NCBI GenBank assembly: GCA_017621015.1
Contig: JAGAUC010000021.1
Coordinates: 1-13,810, forward strand
Source of the DNA: Clostridia bacterium
GTDB lineage: Bacteria > Bacillota > Clostridia > Oscillospirales > CAG-272
Reading direction: 5' to 3'
DNA length: 13,810 nucleotides
This document shows, in pieces, positions 7,101 through 13,810 of the stretch. The notes beneath the pieces were generated by a model. The model worked only from the letters and a program-made list of their open reading frames with translations. It was not told the origin of the DNA and made no database searches. Within the stretch, counting starts at the first letter, position 1; each line of letters begins with the position of its first letter. The position numbers and the translations under genes are program-made.

Positions 7101-9012
7101 CAGTGAGGAGCAGAACGCGGTAGCCAAACGATTTATAATTAATGCCGTTGATGCCTGCCATCACGCGCAGATCAAACTTTCCGTCCTTCGGGACGGTGGT
7201 CTGGTAGGAGATAAAGTCCGAGGAGGCCTCTTTTTCCAGGCCGCAGTAGTAAAATTCCTCGGTAGCGGCGATCTCAATGTTCTTCAGGTTGGTCACGTAG
7301 CTCGTCGAGGCGTCAAACAGACGAACGGAGGTCGAGGTGCTTCTGGGATAGCAGGGGGCGATCGAAACACGCTCACCGTCCAGCCAAAGCTCCAGCTTTT
7401 CAATGGAGAGCGAATAGACCAGCTTGACCGAGTACCACCGATTGGTGTCCAGCTTGACGTCAAGCTTGGAGGCGGCGGTGGTGTTGCTGTAGAGGTTACC
7501 CTCGGAGTCAATGCGAAGGCCGTCGTACGAGCTGCCCAGCCAGCACAGGATGGACTGTGGCTTAAAGCTGCTGTGCTCGGGATTGGCCGTCGAGGAGGCA
7601 TCGGGGAAGCTCTCGAAGCACACGTCAAAGCTGACGGCGAGCGCCTCGTAATCGGCAAAAAGTCCGTTTATGTCATTGAACGTAAGTGCACCGGGCCCCA
7701 TATACAGTACCTTGCCCGTATAGCCGCCCACGGTCTTTTCGCGGAAGGCGGCGCTTCCGCCCAGCACCCAGGAGAAATTGGAGTCGATGGGGTGGGTGAC
7801 CGAGCTGTCGGCCGAGCCGGAAAGCTCGGAGGTATTCATGGTGATCAGTGTGGTCATACCCTTGGTGGGGATCTTTACGAAGGATTTGCCGTAAGCGGAG
7901 GCGTATGCCTGCGCGATCGAGCCGGCGTAGCCGTGGATGGTGGTGCCGGTCGGGATGGTGTCCTCGTCGTAATAGATCTCGGTGGTCTTGGAGGTAAAGG
8001 TGATATCGGTCAGAGCCGTGCATCCGATAAACGCGTCAAGGCCGACCGACCTTATGGTTTCGGGAACGGTAAAGGAGGTGAGAGCGCAGGAATCAAAGGC
8101 AAAGTTACCGATGGTGGTAACGCCCTCGCCAAAGGTCACGTTTGTGATGGAGGAAGCATACTCCTTCCAGGGGGCAGGGGACTCGGCGGTGTAGTTCATC
8201 ATGCGGCCCTCGCCGTCAATGGCAAGGGTGCCGTTGTCCAGCGTCCAGGTGAGGTTGTCACCGACCGAGGCGTGGCTGATCGACACGTTGTCGACGTAAA
8301 GCGCGAAGATCGAGGCGTCGGTGCAGGTGATGGCGCTGCTTCGGAAGTAGTTGGCGTAAAAATCCGCCAGGGGTTTGGTGGAGACGTATTCATCCAGCAC
8401 AATACTTCCAAGGCTTCCGCCCGAAAGGGTAATGCGAATGATGTTTTCCGCCGGTGTAAAGCCGAAGGCGACCGTGTAGACCGTGTCGCGATCCAGTGAG
8501 TAGGTGTTTGACTCTCCGCTCTGCACGGTAAGGCGGCTGTCGCTTGCCTTGCCGAGATTGAACGCGATCTCCTGCGTATAAGAGGAGGCATCTGCAGGCC
8601 AGGAGCGCCAGCTGACAAATGTGCCGCCCGACGTGCTCATCGTGCCCGTGTAGGAAAGGTCAAACGAAAATTCCACGTAATCCACGGTCTTGCCGCCGTA
8701 CGTGCCCGAAAGCAGGGAAACCAGCGTGGCGTGGTTGTTCTTGGACATCATAGGGGTGTTGGAGGTGGCAGAGGCTCTCCATTTTCCGTCGGCAATGCCG
8801 CCCGATGAACCGCTGATATAGATGTTGGTGCCGGCTTCGCTTGCCGTGGAGAAATCGTGCAGACCGACGGTGGTCAAGGGGCCCGGTTCGCCGCCGCAGG
8901 TGCCCGACGCCGTGGCGGCCGACACGACAAGGCTGCAGGCCAGCACAACAAGGCTGACCATCAGCAAAAGTGCCGCACAGCGTTTTTTTGTAGAAAAAGC
9001 TTGAAGATACAT
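4195..9012 (-). CDS. Gene B: largest paralogue, secreted GH50-like hydrolase with extra LamG-like and BspA-type LRR block, 1605 aa
   Basis: This paralogue of gene A is exported: lysine/arginine at 9-11, hydrophobic 13-31, cleavage probably after VVSAA (33). C26 in VLAC weakly resembles a lipobox, but the hydrophobic run continues past it. It alone has an N-terminal block: a concanavalin-like domain about 40-248, then a BspA-type leucine-rich unit about 251-380 (LTWTLDNGTLAI, APWKEYASSI, GVTTIGNFAF, closing with GYAGSIAQAYA and FVKI). The common plan follows: LamG-like about 382-588, SYQT module about 595-725, DNRLRE/CBM96-like about 734-920 (TDDTYI, RAAYFKF), connector about 935-1070, hydrolase barrel about 1070-1430 with D1085, probable acid/base E1222 (SADNE), probable nucleophile E1362 (IVTEFF) and DND at 1421-1423, then the shared C-terminal region. 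The ATG at 9012 is preceded by AAAGGGA. In known surface proteins BspA repeats mediate binding, so a binding role for the extra block is plausible but inferred. Confidence 0.93.
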   Translation of the reverse strand: MYLQAFSTKKRCAALLLMVSLVVLACSLVVSAATASGTCGGEPGPLTTVGLHDFSTASEAGTNIYISGSSGGIADGKWRASATSNTPMMSKNNHATLVSLLSGTYGGKTVDYVEFSFDLSYTGTMSTSGGTFVSWRSWPADASSYTQEIAFNLGKASDSRLTVQSGESNTYSLDRDTVYTVAFGFTPAENIIRITLSGGSLGSIVLDEYVSTKPLADFYANYFRSSAITCTDASIFALYVDNVSISHASVGDNLTWTLDNGTLAIDGEGRMMNYTAESPAPWKEYASSITNVTFGEGVTTIGNFAFDSCALTSFTVPETIRSVGLDAFIGCTALTDITFTSKTTEIYYDEDTIPTGTTIHGYAGSIAQAYASAYGKSFVKIPTKGMTTLITMNTSELSGSADSSVTHPIDSNFSWVLGGSAAFREKTVGGYTGKVLYMGPGALTFNDINGLFADYEALAVSFDVCFESFPDASSTANPEHSSFKPQSILCWLGSSYDGLRIDSEGNLYSNTTAASKLDVKLDTNRWYSVKLVYSLSIEKLELWLDGERVSIAPCYPRSTSTSVRLFDASTSYVTNLKNIEIAATEEFYYCGLEKEASSDFISYQTTVPKDGKFDLRVMAGINGINYKSFGYRVLLLTEDGEITELTGFDDKVYSAVRAGETEYSIKEHFGYEYTCLATIQNLDATSAFTELVIFPYTVSLDGKKIYGTPSSLTYTGQTNADGFPVLSESGETVDLTPTDDTYISEAEKSTAHGDAATFIIRNSGSYSSDWYRAAYFKFHIPANVVAELDRMTDITLKVYVNNILTQSGRQKYDMNVYKVTKSWDEESATYNTFYKFNFSDLMGGYKSSRGDVIDTVKAADYFAGSYLSFNVLDYVREQTPGADGSIDVSFCVTQPDGHSDVTEVYLASKESGEHAPILHFEKSLYKHSISNTKTANEGYEPLSYAEKLVDEWFHTLRDKVYPKDENGNLIYHGEADSFNPEGYGATTATGDFTAETPWKGSSPWTTSADANGNYVAAADEWKTDRFARTLSTLGTSKAKDFLDSAYATTKSEYDVYGGISNAGFTGTATGFFHTETVGGRTYVIDPLGNPYFAVSVNQLVLGDTDNQKDYSLSAFETENAYFDAVTTALKETGINTAFVSDDTALLGVNNGLNVVVGVSGIGSYMTKLGRTQVREGEYPYNNTLNVFDPDFAKLVNSRNKELIEKNGYATEKKLFAYSADNELPAGDTLLERYLTLDPDVYENIFSYHTAWTWLARRMNTLNPSLDAYRTSEEKAAINSEFLSFLYSHYYKTVKASIEAVDKNHMYLGSRAFDTCKTDEGYLRAAGYHLDLITLNLYDGLHPSASTLSGIYRYSGKPFIVTEFFAKGLDAIDANGYKLANSTGAGILVYTQEDRASYYESYVLNLLECGSCVGWSWYRFRDNDQSLYTATIDGKTLTDLRMLYVYYSTVSYPITLMDKDGTLYASSDLGITQSNWKSVLTQTYKGEALASNQNVNKGIFNSNFASVVTVYSYNADGTLNTTSDPYDFGSKSYEVADPASADAADGTILTSKDGTKTFTLGKKTNADGSYTVTKLTAYKGQYLALSKAIKSISDNLIGIVNYFDAN

Positions 9013-9065
9013 ATCGTCCCTTTCCGCCTCAGAGAGGTCTTGAATAAATAAAACTTTCCACTTTT

Positions 9066-9094
9066 ATTATACATGAAAAACCGTCTTCGTCCAT
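9066..9094 (-). promoter_or_regulatory. Probable promoter of gene B (good -10, weak -35)
   Basis: A perfect TATAAT on the minus strand (9066-9071) lies about 54 bases from the gene B start. At 17 bp spacing the -35 position reads ATGGAC, a poor match, so the site may need an activator or may not be the main promoter. See the upstream candidate at 9110-9138. Confidence 0.5.
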
Positions 9095-9261
9095 GGATTT
9101 TTGCAAAAAAAAATATGTGTTTTTGTAAGATGTGCCAAAGGAATCGGTCGGAATTTTCTTCCTCTTTAGAATAACATATTTTTTTCTTGGAGTAAAGAGT
9201 TTTTTTGGTCTTTTTTGAGGGGATTTTGGTTTTTTGGATTTTTCTAAGTGAAAACAGGTAT
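9072..9261. other. AT-rich intergenic stretch between genes B and C
   Basis: This stretch of about 190 bp holds no credible gene. It is rich in T-runs on the plus strand (for example 9201-9207 and 9212-9217) and contains the weak upstream promoter candidate for gene B. No cre-like operator, riboswitch or clear inverted repeat was seen. Confidence 0.6.
9110..9138 (-). promoter_or_regulatory. Alternative upstream promoter candidate for gene B
   Basis: On the minus strand TTGGCA (9133-9138, 5 of 6) is 17 bp from TATTTT (9110-9115, 4 of 6). It lies in very AT-rich sequence, where such partial matches are common. Confidence 0.3.
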
Positions 9262-9292
9262 AAAAACCCCCCGATCCTTAGCGGATCGGGGG
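9262..9292 (-). terminator. Intrinsic terminator of gene C
   Basis: A 10-bp GC-rich stem (CCCCCGATCC paired with GGATCGGGGG, loop TTAGC) lies 6 bases after the TGA of gene C, followed on the minus strand by five T. It isolates gene C from gene B. Confidence 0.94.
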
Positions 9293-9298
9293 CAGAGA

Positions 9299-12200
9299 TC
9301 AGTTGTTATCCAGATAGCCGATCAGACCCACGAGGTTGTCGGTTAGGGTCTCGATCGAGTCGGTAAGGGCAATATAACGTCCCTTATAGGTAGTCAGCTT
9401 GGTGACGGTATAGGTTCCGTCGGCATTGGTCTTTTTGCCAAGCGTGAAGGTCTTTGTGCCGTCCTTGCTTGTCAGCACCGTACCGTCCGCCACGTATGCG
9501 CTTGCGGGATCCAGGACCTCATAGGAAACCGAGCCGAATGTCAGCATTTCCTCAACGTCCATGGTGGTGTTCTCACCCTCGTAGAGGAAGGTCCTCAGCG
9601 TGCCGTCTGCGTTATAGGTGTAAACTGTGACGGTTGAGGAGAAGTTGTTGTTGTAGAAGCCCTTATTGACGTTCTGGTTGGAGGCAAGGGCTTCGCCGGA
9701 GTGGGTCTTGGTGAAGATCAATTGTCCGTCAGCGGTGGTGGCACTTGCCCAGGCCTTGGGATCGCCGTCATAGAAGAAGTCAAGCCAGTAAACGCTTCCG
9801 TCCTCGGTCATCAGGGAGTTGGGATGCGGATCCTCACCGTAGGTCGTGGAGAGGAACTTGACATTTTCGTACACGGTGCCGTCCTTGCCGATCACGGTGT
9901 AAAGGCTCTGGTCATTATCGCGGAAGCGATACCATACCCAACCCACGCAGGAGCGTGCCTCAAGCAGGTTCAGAACGTAGTGCTCATAGTACTTTGCGCG
10001 GTCCTCTTGGGTAAACACAAGGATGCCCGCACCGGTCGAGTTGGCCAAAGGCAGGCCGTTGCCGTCCAGCGTATCCAGAGCCTTGGAGAAGAACTCGGTT
10101 ACGATGAAGGGCTTGCCCGAGCAGCGGTAGATCATCGAAATGGTATCCTTGGAGGGGTTGAGGCCGCCGTAAAGATTGATGGCGATGATGTCCAGATATT
10201 CGCCGGCAGCACGGAGGTAGCCCTCGTCATACGGGCAATTACCGTTTACGCGCGAGCCGATATACATATGGTTGGGGTCGACGGCGCGAATGGAGTCGCC
10301 TACGATCTTATAGTAGGTGGCGTAGACAAAGCCGAGAAATTCGCTGTTGTAGGCGGCGTAGTCCTCTGCCGAAAGATTCTGCAGGTCGTAAACCGTGGGG
10401 TTGGGGTTACCTGTCTTGCGCGCAAACCATTCCCACGCGGTGTGATACGAGAAGACGTTTTCGGGGATGGTGGGATCCACGGTCATATAGCGCTCAAGGA
10501 TGGTAAGGCCGGAGGGCAGCTCGTTGTCCGCGGTGTAGGCGAACAGATTGTCCATATCGGCGTAGCCCTTGGAGGTGATGAAGTCGTAATTTTTCTTGTT
10601 GGCGTGAGAGACAAAATCCGGGTCAAAGACGTTGATGGTGTTGTTGTTCGGGAAGACACCCTCGGAGACTTGCGAGCGGCCGAGCTTTGCCATATAGTCG
10701 CCGATGCCGTAGGCACTCACGGTAACCGCAAGGCCGTTCTCCTTGACCTCGAGAAGGCTGTCGGAGGAGCTGACAAAGGCGGTATTCACACCGATATCGC
10801 GGAGCGATGCGGAGATCTCGGTAAAGAAGTTTTCCTTGGTTCCGTAGGCATCCAGGATGTAATCCTGCTGATTCTTGGTGTCCGCTGTTCCGTAAACAAG
10901 GGTGTTTACACTGGCGGCAAAATAGGGATTACCCAGTGGGTCAATGATGTAGGTTCGGCCGTCGGTGTGCTTTTCAGTGTGGAAGAAGCCGGTGGCCGTT
11001 CCCGTAAAGCCCATATTGGTGATGCCGCCGTACGAATCGTATTCGGTTTGTATCTTGGCGTACGAGGAGGCGAGATATGCGTTGGAGGTGCTGGTTCCCA
11101 GCGTGCTGAGCGTGCGGGCGAAGCGATAAAGGTAGTCTCCCTTCTCCCACGCGTTCTTGTGCAGCACAATGTCGCTGATCTTGTTTTCGGTCGGTACGCT
11201 GTACCAGGTCAAACCGTTCTTCCACATGATCTTGTCGGTGAAATCGCCGGTTGCCTCGGTGGCGGCGTAGCCGTTCGGGTTAAAGTCTCCCAGCTCGTTG
11301 TGATAAAGTAGGTCGCCGTTCTCGTCCAGATACAGCTTGGGGTAAAGCACGTCGAACCAGTTGTCTACCAGCTTCTCGGCATACGCCAGAGGCTCATACC
11401 CCTCGTTGGCGGTCTTGACGGTCAAAAGGCTATGGCCGTAAAGCGTTTCCTCAAAGCGAAGGTAGGGGGGCGCGGTTCCGCTTTCCTTTGAGTAGATATA
11501 GAGCATACGGGTGTTCTCGTGTCCGTCGGGCTGTGTGAGACAGAAGGCCACGGTGATCGAGCCGTCGGCGTTCGGTGTCTGCTTTTTGATGTGGTCCAGG
11601 ACGTCGTAAGAAATATAGCCGGAGCAGTTTTCGCCGTCGATGCGTGCGATCTCCTCGCCGCGAACGGCATCCTCGCGCGTGTTATAGGTCAGCGTATCCT
11701 CATCCCAGCCGGTCGAGGCGGCAAAGAGCACGAGCGGACGAACGTCACGCGTTGTGTCGCCCTCGTAATTTTTAACGTTTACGCGCAAAAAGATGTTAGC
11801 CATCATATCCAGGCGGTCCACCGTTTCCTTGGGAACGGTGAACTTCAGGTAAGCGGCGCGGTAAAGAGAGGCCTCCACACTTCCGGTGTTGCGGATCATA
11901 AGGGAGGTCTCAGCGCCGAACACCTTGTCAACATAGCTGGTACCGTTATAAATAGAGGTATCATCCGTGGGAAGCACGTCGGTGTGCAGGGTGTTGTTTT
12001 TGTCAAACAGCGGATATCCGTCGCTGTCGGTCGCACCCGTATATACAAGAGAGATGGGAGCACCGTAGATCTTGGCATCCGCATCCGAGACGGTATACGG
12101 GAAGATCACGATCTCGGTGAATTTGGAGTCCTTATTGAGGTTTTCCAGCGTGGCCAGGCAGGCGTATTCATAGCCGAAGAGATCCTTGACTCGGTATCTG

Positions 12201-13162
12201 GTGCTGCCGCCGAAGAACGAGGAGTAGGCGGTATCATCGGTTCCCGTAAGCTCACGGGTGACGGTGTTTCCGCTCGCATCCTTGGTAAGAACAAGTACCC
12301 TGTAGCCAAAGCTCTTGTAGTGCAGGGAGTCCACACCGGCGATCACGCGGAGCTTGAAGCTGCCGTCGTCGGCGGGCTTTGTGGTCTGGTAAGAAAGAAA
12401 GTCGGAGGTGTCCTCCTTGACGATGCCGCTGTAGTATGGCGTATCGGAGGTTGAGATCTTGATGTTCTTTATGTAGGCGCTATACGAAAACTTACCGTCA
12501 AAGAAACGAACGTACTCGGAGGTTTCGCGGAAGCGGCAATTGACGACCGCCACGCGCTCGCCGTTCACCCAGCTCTCGGCGTTGTTTGAGAGGGCAGAGT
12601 GAAGGATCTGAAGGTTGTACCAGGTCTTTTCCGCCAGCTTATAGCCGATGGCAGTGCCAAGGGTGGTGCCGTAGTAGAGGTTGCCCTCGGAGTCGATGCG
12701 GATTCCGTCAAAGTATCCCGCTTCGCCCACCATTCCGTACCAGGTGATCACCGATTGAGATTGGAATTCCAGGTCGGTGTTCGGATCGCATGAGACGGTG
12801 GAGTTGTAGGTGCCGCTCGGCAGAGCGTCAAAATACAGATCGGCACTAACCGAGACCACCTCGTGGTCGGCCAGGCTCTTGTTTGTATCGGTAAGCATAA
12901 AATTTCCCTTGGAAATACGGATCACCTTACCGCTGTAGGTGTCCGTATTCGCCTGTATAATGCCGTAGCCACCGCCGGCCTTCCAGGAGAATGCATCCGT
13001 GGAGCCGGTCAAGCTGTCCATAGCATTAGGGTCAAGCGTAAGGAGCGTCTGCTCGTCTTGAATGGCTCCTGCCGCGAGGCTGAGAGAGGCCAGAACAAAA
13101 AGGGAAAGCAGGAGCGCGAGAAGCACGCGCATTTTGTTGCCGAAACGGGAAGAAAACATCAT
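9299..13162 (-). CDS. Gene C: secreted multidomain GH50-like (clan GH-A) glycoside hydrolase, 1287 aa
   Basis: This is the first of the three tandem paralogues in the direction of transcription. It starts with tandem ATGs; the first (13162) has AAAGGA 6 nt upstream. Signal peptide: R12, hydrophobic 13-31, likely cleavage after AGA at residue 33. Modules: LamG-like about 36-248, SYQT module about 252-384, DNRLRE/CBM96-like about 396-575 (LPTDDTSIY, RAAYLKF, CLTQPDG), connector about 590-730, hydrolase barrel about 730-1090, C-terminal region to 1287. Key barrel residues: D741 in IIDPLG, probable acid/base E881 in YTADNE, probable nucleophile E1023 in FIVTEFF, and DND at 1082-1084. The two glutamates are 142 apart, against 140 in genes A and B. 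Between the barrel and the ASNQNVNKG motif it carries a longer, divergent segment (about 9690-9900) containing WLDFFYDG. It ends in TGA beside its own terminator. The hydrolase fold is well supported; the substrate is unknown. Confidence 0.93.
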   Translation of the reverse strand: MMFSSRFGNKMRVLLALLLSLFVLASLSLAAGAIQDEQTLLTLDPNAMDSLTGSTDAFSWKAGGGYGIIQANTDTYSGKVIRISKGNFMLTDTNKSLADHEVVSVSADLYFDALPSGTYNSTVSCDPNTDLEFQSQSVITWYGMVGEAGYFDGIRIDSEGNLYYGTTLGTAIGYKLAEKTWYNLQILHSALSNNAESWVNGERVAVVNCRFRETSEYVRFFDGKFSYSAYIKNIKISTSDTPYYSGIVKEDTSDFLSYQTTKPADDGSFKLRVIAGVDSLHYKSFGYRVLVLTKDASGNTVTRELTGTDDTAYSSFFGGSTRYRVKDLFGYEYACLATLENLNKDSKFTEIVIFPYTVSDADAKIYGAPISLVYTGATDSDGYPLFDKNNTLHTDVLPTDDTSIYNGTSYVDKVFGAETSLMIRNTGSVEASLYRAAYLKFTVPKETVDRLDMMANIFLRVNVKNYEGDTTRDVRPLVLFAASTGWDEDTLTYNTREDAVRGEEIARIDGENCSGYISYDVLDHIKKQTPNADGSITVAFCLTQPDGHENTRMLYIYSKESGTAPPYLRFEETLYGHSLLTVKTANEGYEPLAYAEKLVDNWFDVLYPKLYLDENGDLLYHNELGDFNPNGYAATEATGDFTDKIMWKNGLTWYSVPTENKISDIVLHKNAWEKGDYLYRFARTLSTLGTSTSNAYLASSYAKIQTEYDSYGGITNMGFTGTATGFFHTEKHTDGRTYIIDPLGNPYFAASVNTLVYGTADTKNQQDYILDAYGTKENFFTEISASLRDIGVNTAFVSSSDSLLEVKENGLAVTVSAYGIGDYMAKLGRSQVSEGVFPNNNTINVFDPDFVSHANKKNYDFITSKGYADMDNLFAYTADNELPSGLTILERYMTVDPTIPENVFSYHTAWEWFARKTGNPNPTVYDLQNLSAEDYAAYNSEFLGFVYATYYKIVGDSIRAVDPNHMYIGSRVNGNCPYDEGYLRAAGEYLDIIAINLYGGLNPSKDTISMIYRCSGKPFIVTEFFSKALDTLDGNGLPLANSTGAGILVFTQEDRAKYYEHYVLNLLEARSCVGWVWYRFRDNDQSLYTVIGKDGTVYENVKFLSTTYGEDPHPNSLMTEDGSVYWLDFFYDGDPKAWASATTADGQLIFTKTHSGEALASNQNVNKGFYNNNFSSTVTVYTYNADGTLRTFLYEGENTTMDVEEMLTFGSVSYEVLDPASAYVADGTVLTSKDGTKTFTLGKKTNADGTYTVTKLTTYKGRYIALTDSIETLTDNLVGLIGYLDNN

Positions 13163-13197
13163 ATTCGTTCCTTTCTGCCAAAAAAATTATTCATAAT

Positions 13198-13227
13198 ATT
13201 ATAACATGATAGGATAGCGCCTGTCAA
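13198..13227 (-). promoter_or_regulatory. Strong sigma-A type promoter of gene C
   Basis: On the minus strand there is a perfect -35 TTGACA (13222-13227), an 18-bp spacer ending in TGT, and a perfect -10 TATAAT (13198-13203), which also gives an extended -10 (TG one base before TATAAT). The predicted start is near 13191, leaving a leader of about 30 nt. All elements match consensus, which suggests high expression unless repressed. The -10 overlaps a 10-bp AT palindrome (13193-13202) that may be chance. Confidence 0.9.
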
Positions 13228-13298
13228 GAGTCTTTTTTGGAGCGTGACAAGGGCTATTTCGGAGTTGCTCTACATAAAATGGCGGTGAAGTGTATTTT

Positions 13299-13303
13299 GG
13301 GGG
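13299..13303 (+). promoter_or_regulatory. Ribosome binding site deciding the lipoprotein start
   Basis: GGGGG ends 5 nt before the ATG at 13309. The in-frame TTG at 13237 and ATG at 13279 lack a comparable site, and a start there would bury the signal peptide inside the protein. Confidence 0.65.
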
Positions 13304-13308
13304 TGTCT

Positions 13309-13779
13309 ATGAGAGGTTTCCGAGCGTTTTTTTGTGGAATTTTGTTGTTTTCTGTTTTTTTGTTTTGCTCTTGTTCGCGCGTTAGCTCGTCGCCAAACGA
13401 GGCGATCGGGACGCTTCTGGCCGCCCATTCGCTTCCCTCGGGTGTGGTATATACGCTGGAAGCGGGCGATGAGCAAGCATCTGCGCGGCAAATGCTTTTG
13501 CGAATGCTGGGCGAATGTGAGAGCGAGCTTGGCGGCATCCGCTCCTGCGCGTTTTATCTTTCGGCAAGGGGAGACGTGTGCGAGGCGGCGGTGTTTGCTT
13601 GCTACTCCGCAAGCGCGGCGCGCGAGCTGGCAACTCTCTGCCTTGCGCGAGGTGAGCTTTTGGCGCGCAACAGTAACGGCATCGGCAGCAAGGTGCTCGT
13701 GAAGGGCAAAACCCTTCTCTGGGCAGTCTCCGTGAACCCCGATCCACTCATCAATACACTGTCCCGTGCGATAAACTGA
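13309..13779 (+). CDS. Small cysteine-rich probable lipoprotein, DUF4358-like, 156 aa
   Basis: This is the only plus-strand gene. The frame is open from 13237, but the ATG at 13309 fits best: GGGGG sits 5 nt upstream and the protein then begins with R2/R5 and a very hydrophobic segment (7-20) ending in FCSC, a non-standard lipobox with C22 (or C20) as the possible lipidated cysteine. The mature part is soluble. Its pattern (GDVCEAAVF at 88-96, an alpha-helical ARELATLCLARGELL at 104-118, then KVLVKGKTLLWAVSVNPD at 128-145) resembles DUF4358 lipoproteins of Clostridia, whose function is not known to me; this match is by eye. Five cysteines lie beyond the signal (70, 80, 91, 98, 111), which is a lot for an exported protein. 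It is divergent from gene C with 146 bp between starts. I see no convincing promoter for it in that gap. Confidence 0.8.
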   Translation: MRGFRAFFCGILLFSVFLFCSCSRVSSSPNEAIGTLLAAHSLPSGVVYTLEAGDEQASARQMLLRMLGECESELGGIRSCAFYLSARGDVCEAAVFACYSASAARELATLCLARGELLARNSNGIGSKVLVKGKTLLWAVSVNPDPLINTLSRAIN

Positions 13780-13810
13780 AGTTTGTCGGTGAGATATCGT
13801 CTGCTGGGGA

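Noticed and set aside
8930..8945. Possible lipobox (VLAC, C26) in the gene B signal peptide
   Set aside because: The hydrophobic core continues for several residues past the cysteine to VVSAA, which fits ordinary signal peptidase I cleavage better.
9101..9260. T-rich tracts in the gene B/gene C gap as a small RNA or riboswitch
   Set aside because: No stable stems or conserved core were found apart from the gene C terminator; low-complexity AT-rich sequence is enough to explain it.
13237..13308. Earlier TTG or ATG starts for the plus-strand lipoprotein
   Set aside because: They lack Shine-Dalgarno sites and would place 10-24 residues before the signal peptide; part of that stretch abuts the gene C promoter.

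Overview
The window looks like chromosomal DNA from a gut-type member of the Clostridia (Bacillota). Supporting signs are sigma-A type promoters, strong Shine-Dalgarno sites, textbook intrinsic terminators, Sec signal peptides on every gene product, moderately GC-rich coding sequence against very AT-rich intergenic gaps, and a module repertoire (LamG/concanavalin-like, BspA-type leucine-rich repeats, DNRLRE/CBM96-like) common in secreted proteins of that class. No rRNA or other taxonomic marker is present, so the genus cannot be named.

Nearly all of it is a tandem array of three giant paralogous genes on the minus strand, called here in transcription order gene C (9299-13162, 1287 aa), gene B (4195-9012, 1605 aa) and gene A (83-3925, 1280 aa). 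They share one plan: signal peptide, jelly-roll (LamG-like) domain, an unnamed ~130-residue module beginning with an SYQT motif, a DNRLRE/CBM96-like module, a conserved ~150-residue connector, a clan GH-A type glycoside hydrolase barrel resembling GH50-type agarases, and a shared C-terminal region ending in a conserved hydrophobic tail. The likely acid/base (Asp-Asn-Glu) and nucleophile (Thr-Glu-Phe) glutamates are intact in all three, 140-142 residues apart. Gene B has an extra ~340-residue N-terminal block (a second concanavalin-like domain plus a short BspA-type leucine-rich repeat unit).

Each gene has its own intrinsic terminator and a recognisable promoter, so this is not one operon but three separately transcribed copies. 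That fits expansion of a secreted polysaccharide-degrading enzyme by tandem duplication, with changes in substrate preference or expression. The substrate cannot be read from the sequence. None of the three carries an LPXTG signal, SLH repeats, a dockerin or choline-binding repeats, so how (or whether) they stay on the cell is open.

At the right edge a small divergent plus-strand gene (13309-13779) encodes a probable lipoprotein of 156 aa that resembles the DUF4358 group and is unusually rich in cysteine. It shares the 146-bp gap with gene C and has no evident link to carbohydrate use. Gaps between genes are all under 300 bp and hold the promoters, ribosome binding sites and terminators listed. 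I saw no tRNA, rRNA, CRISPR array, insertion sequence or riboswitch.
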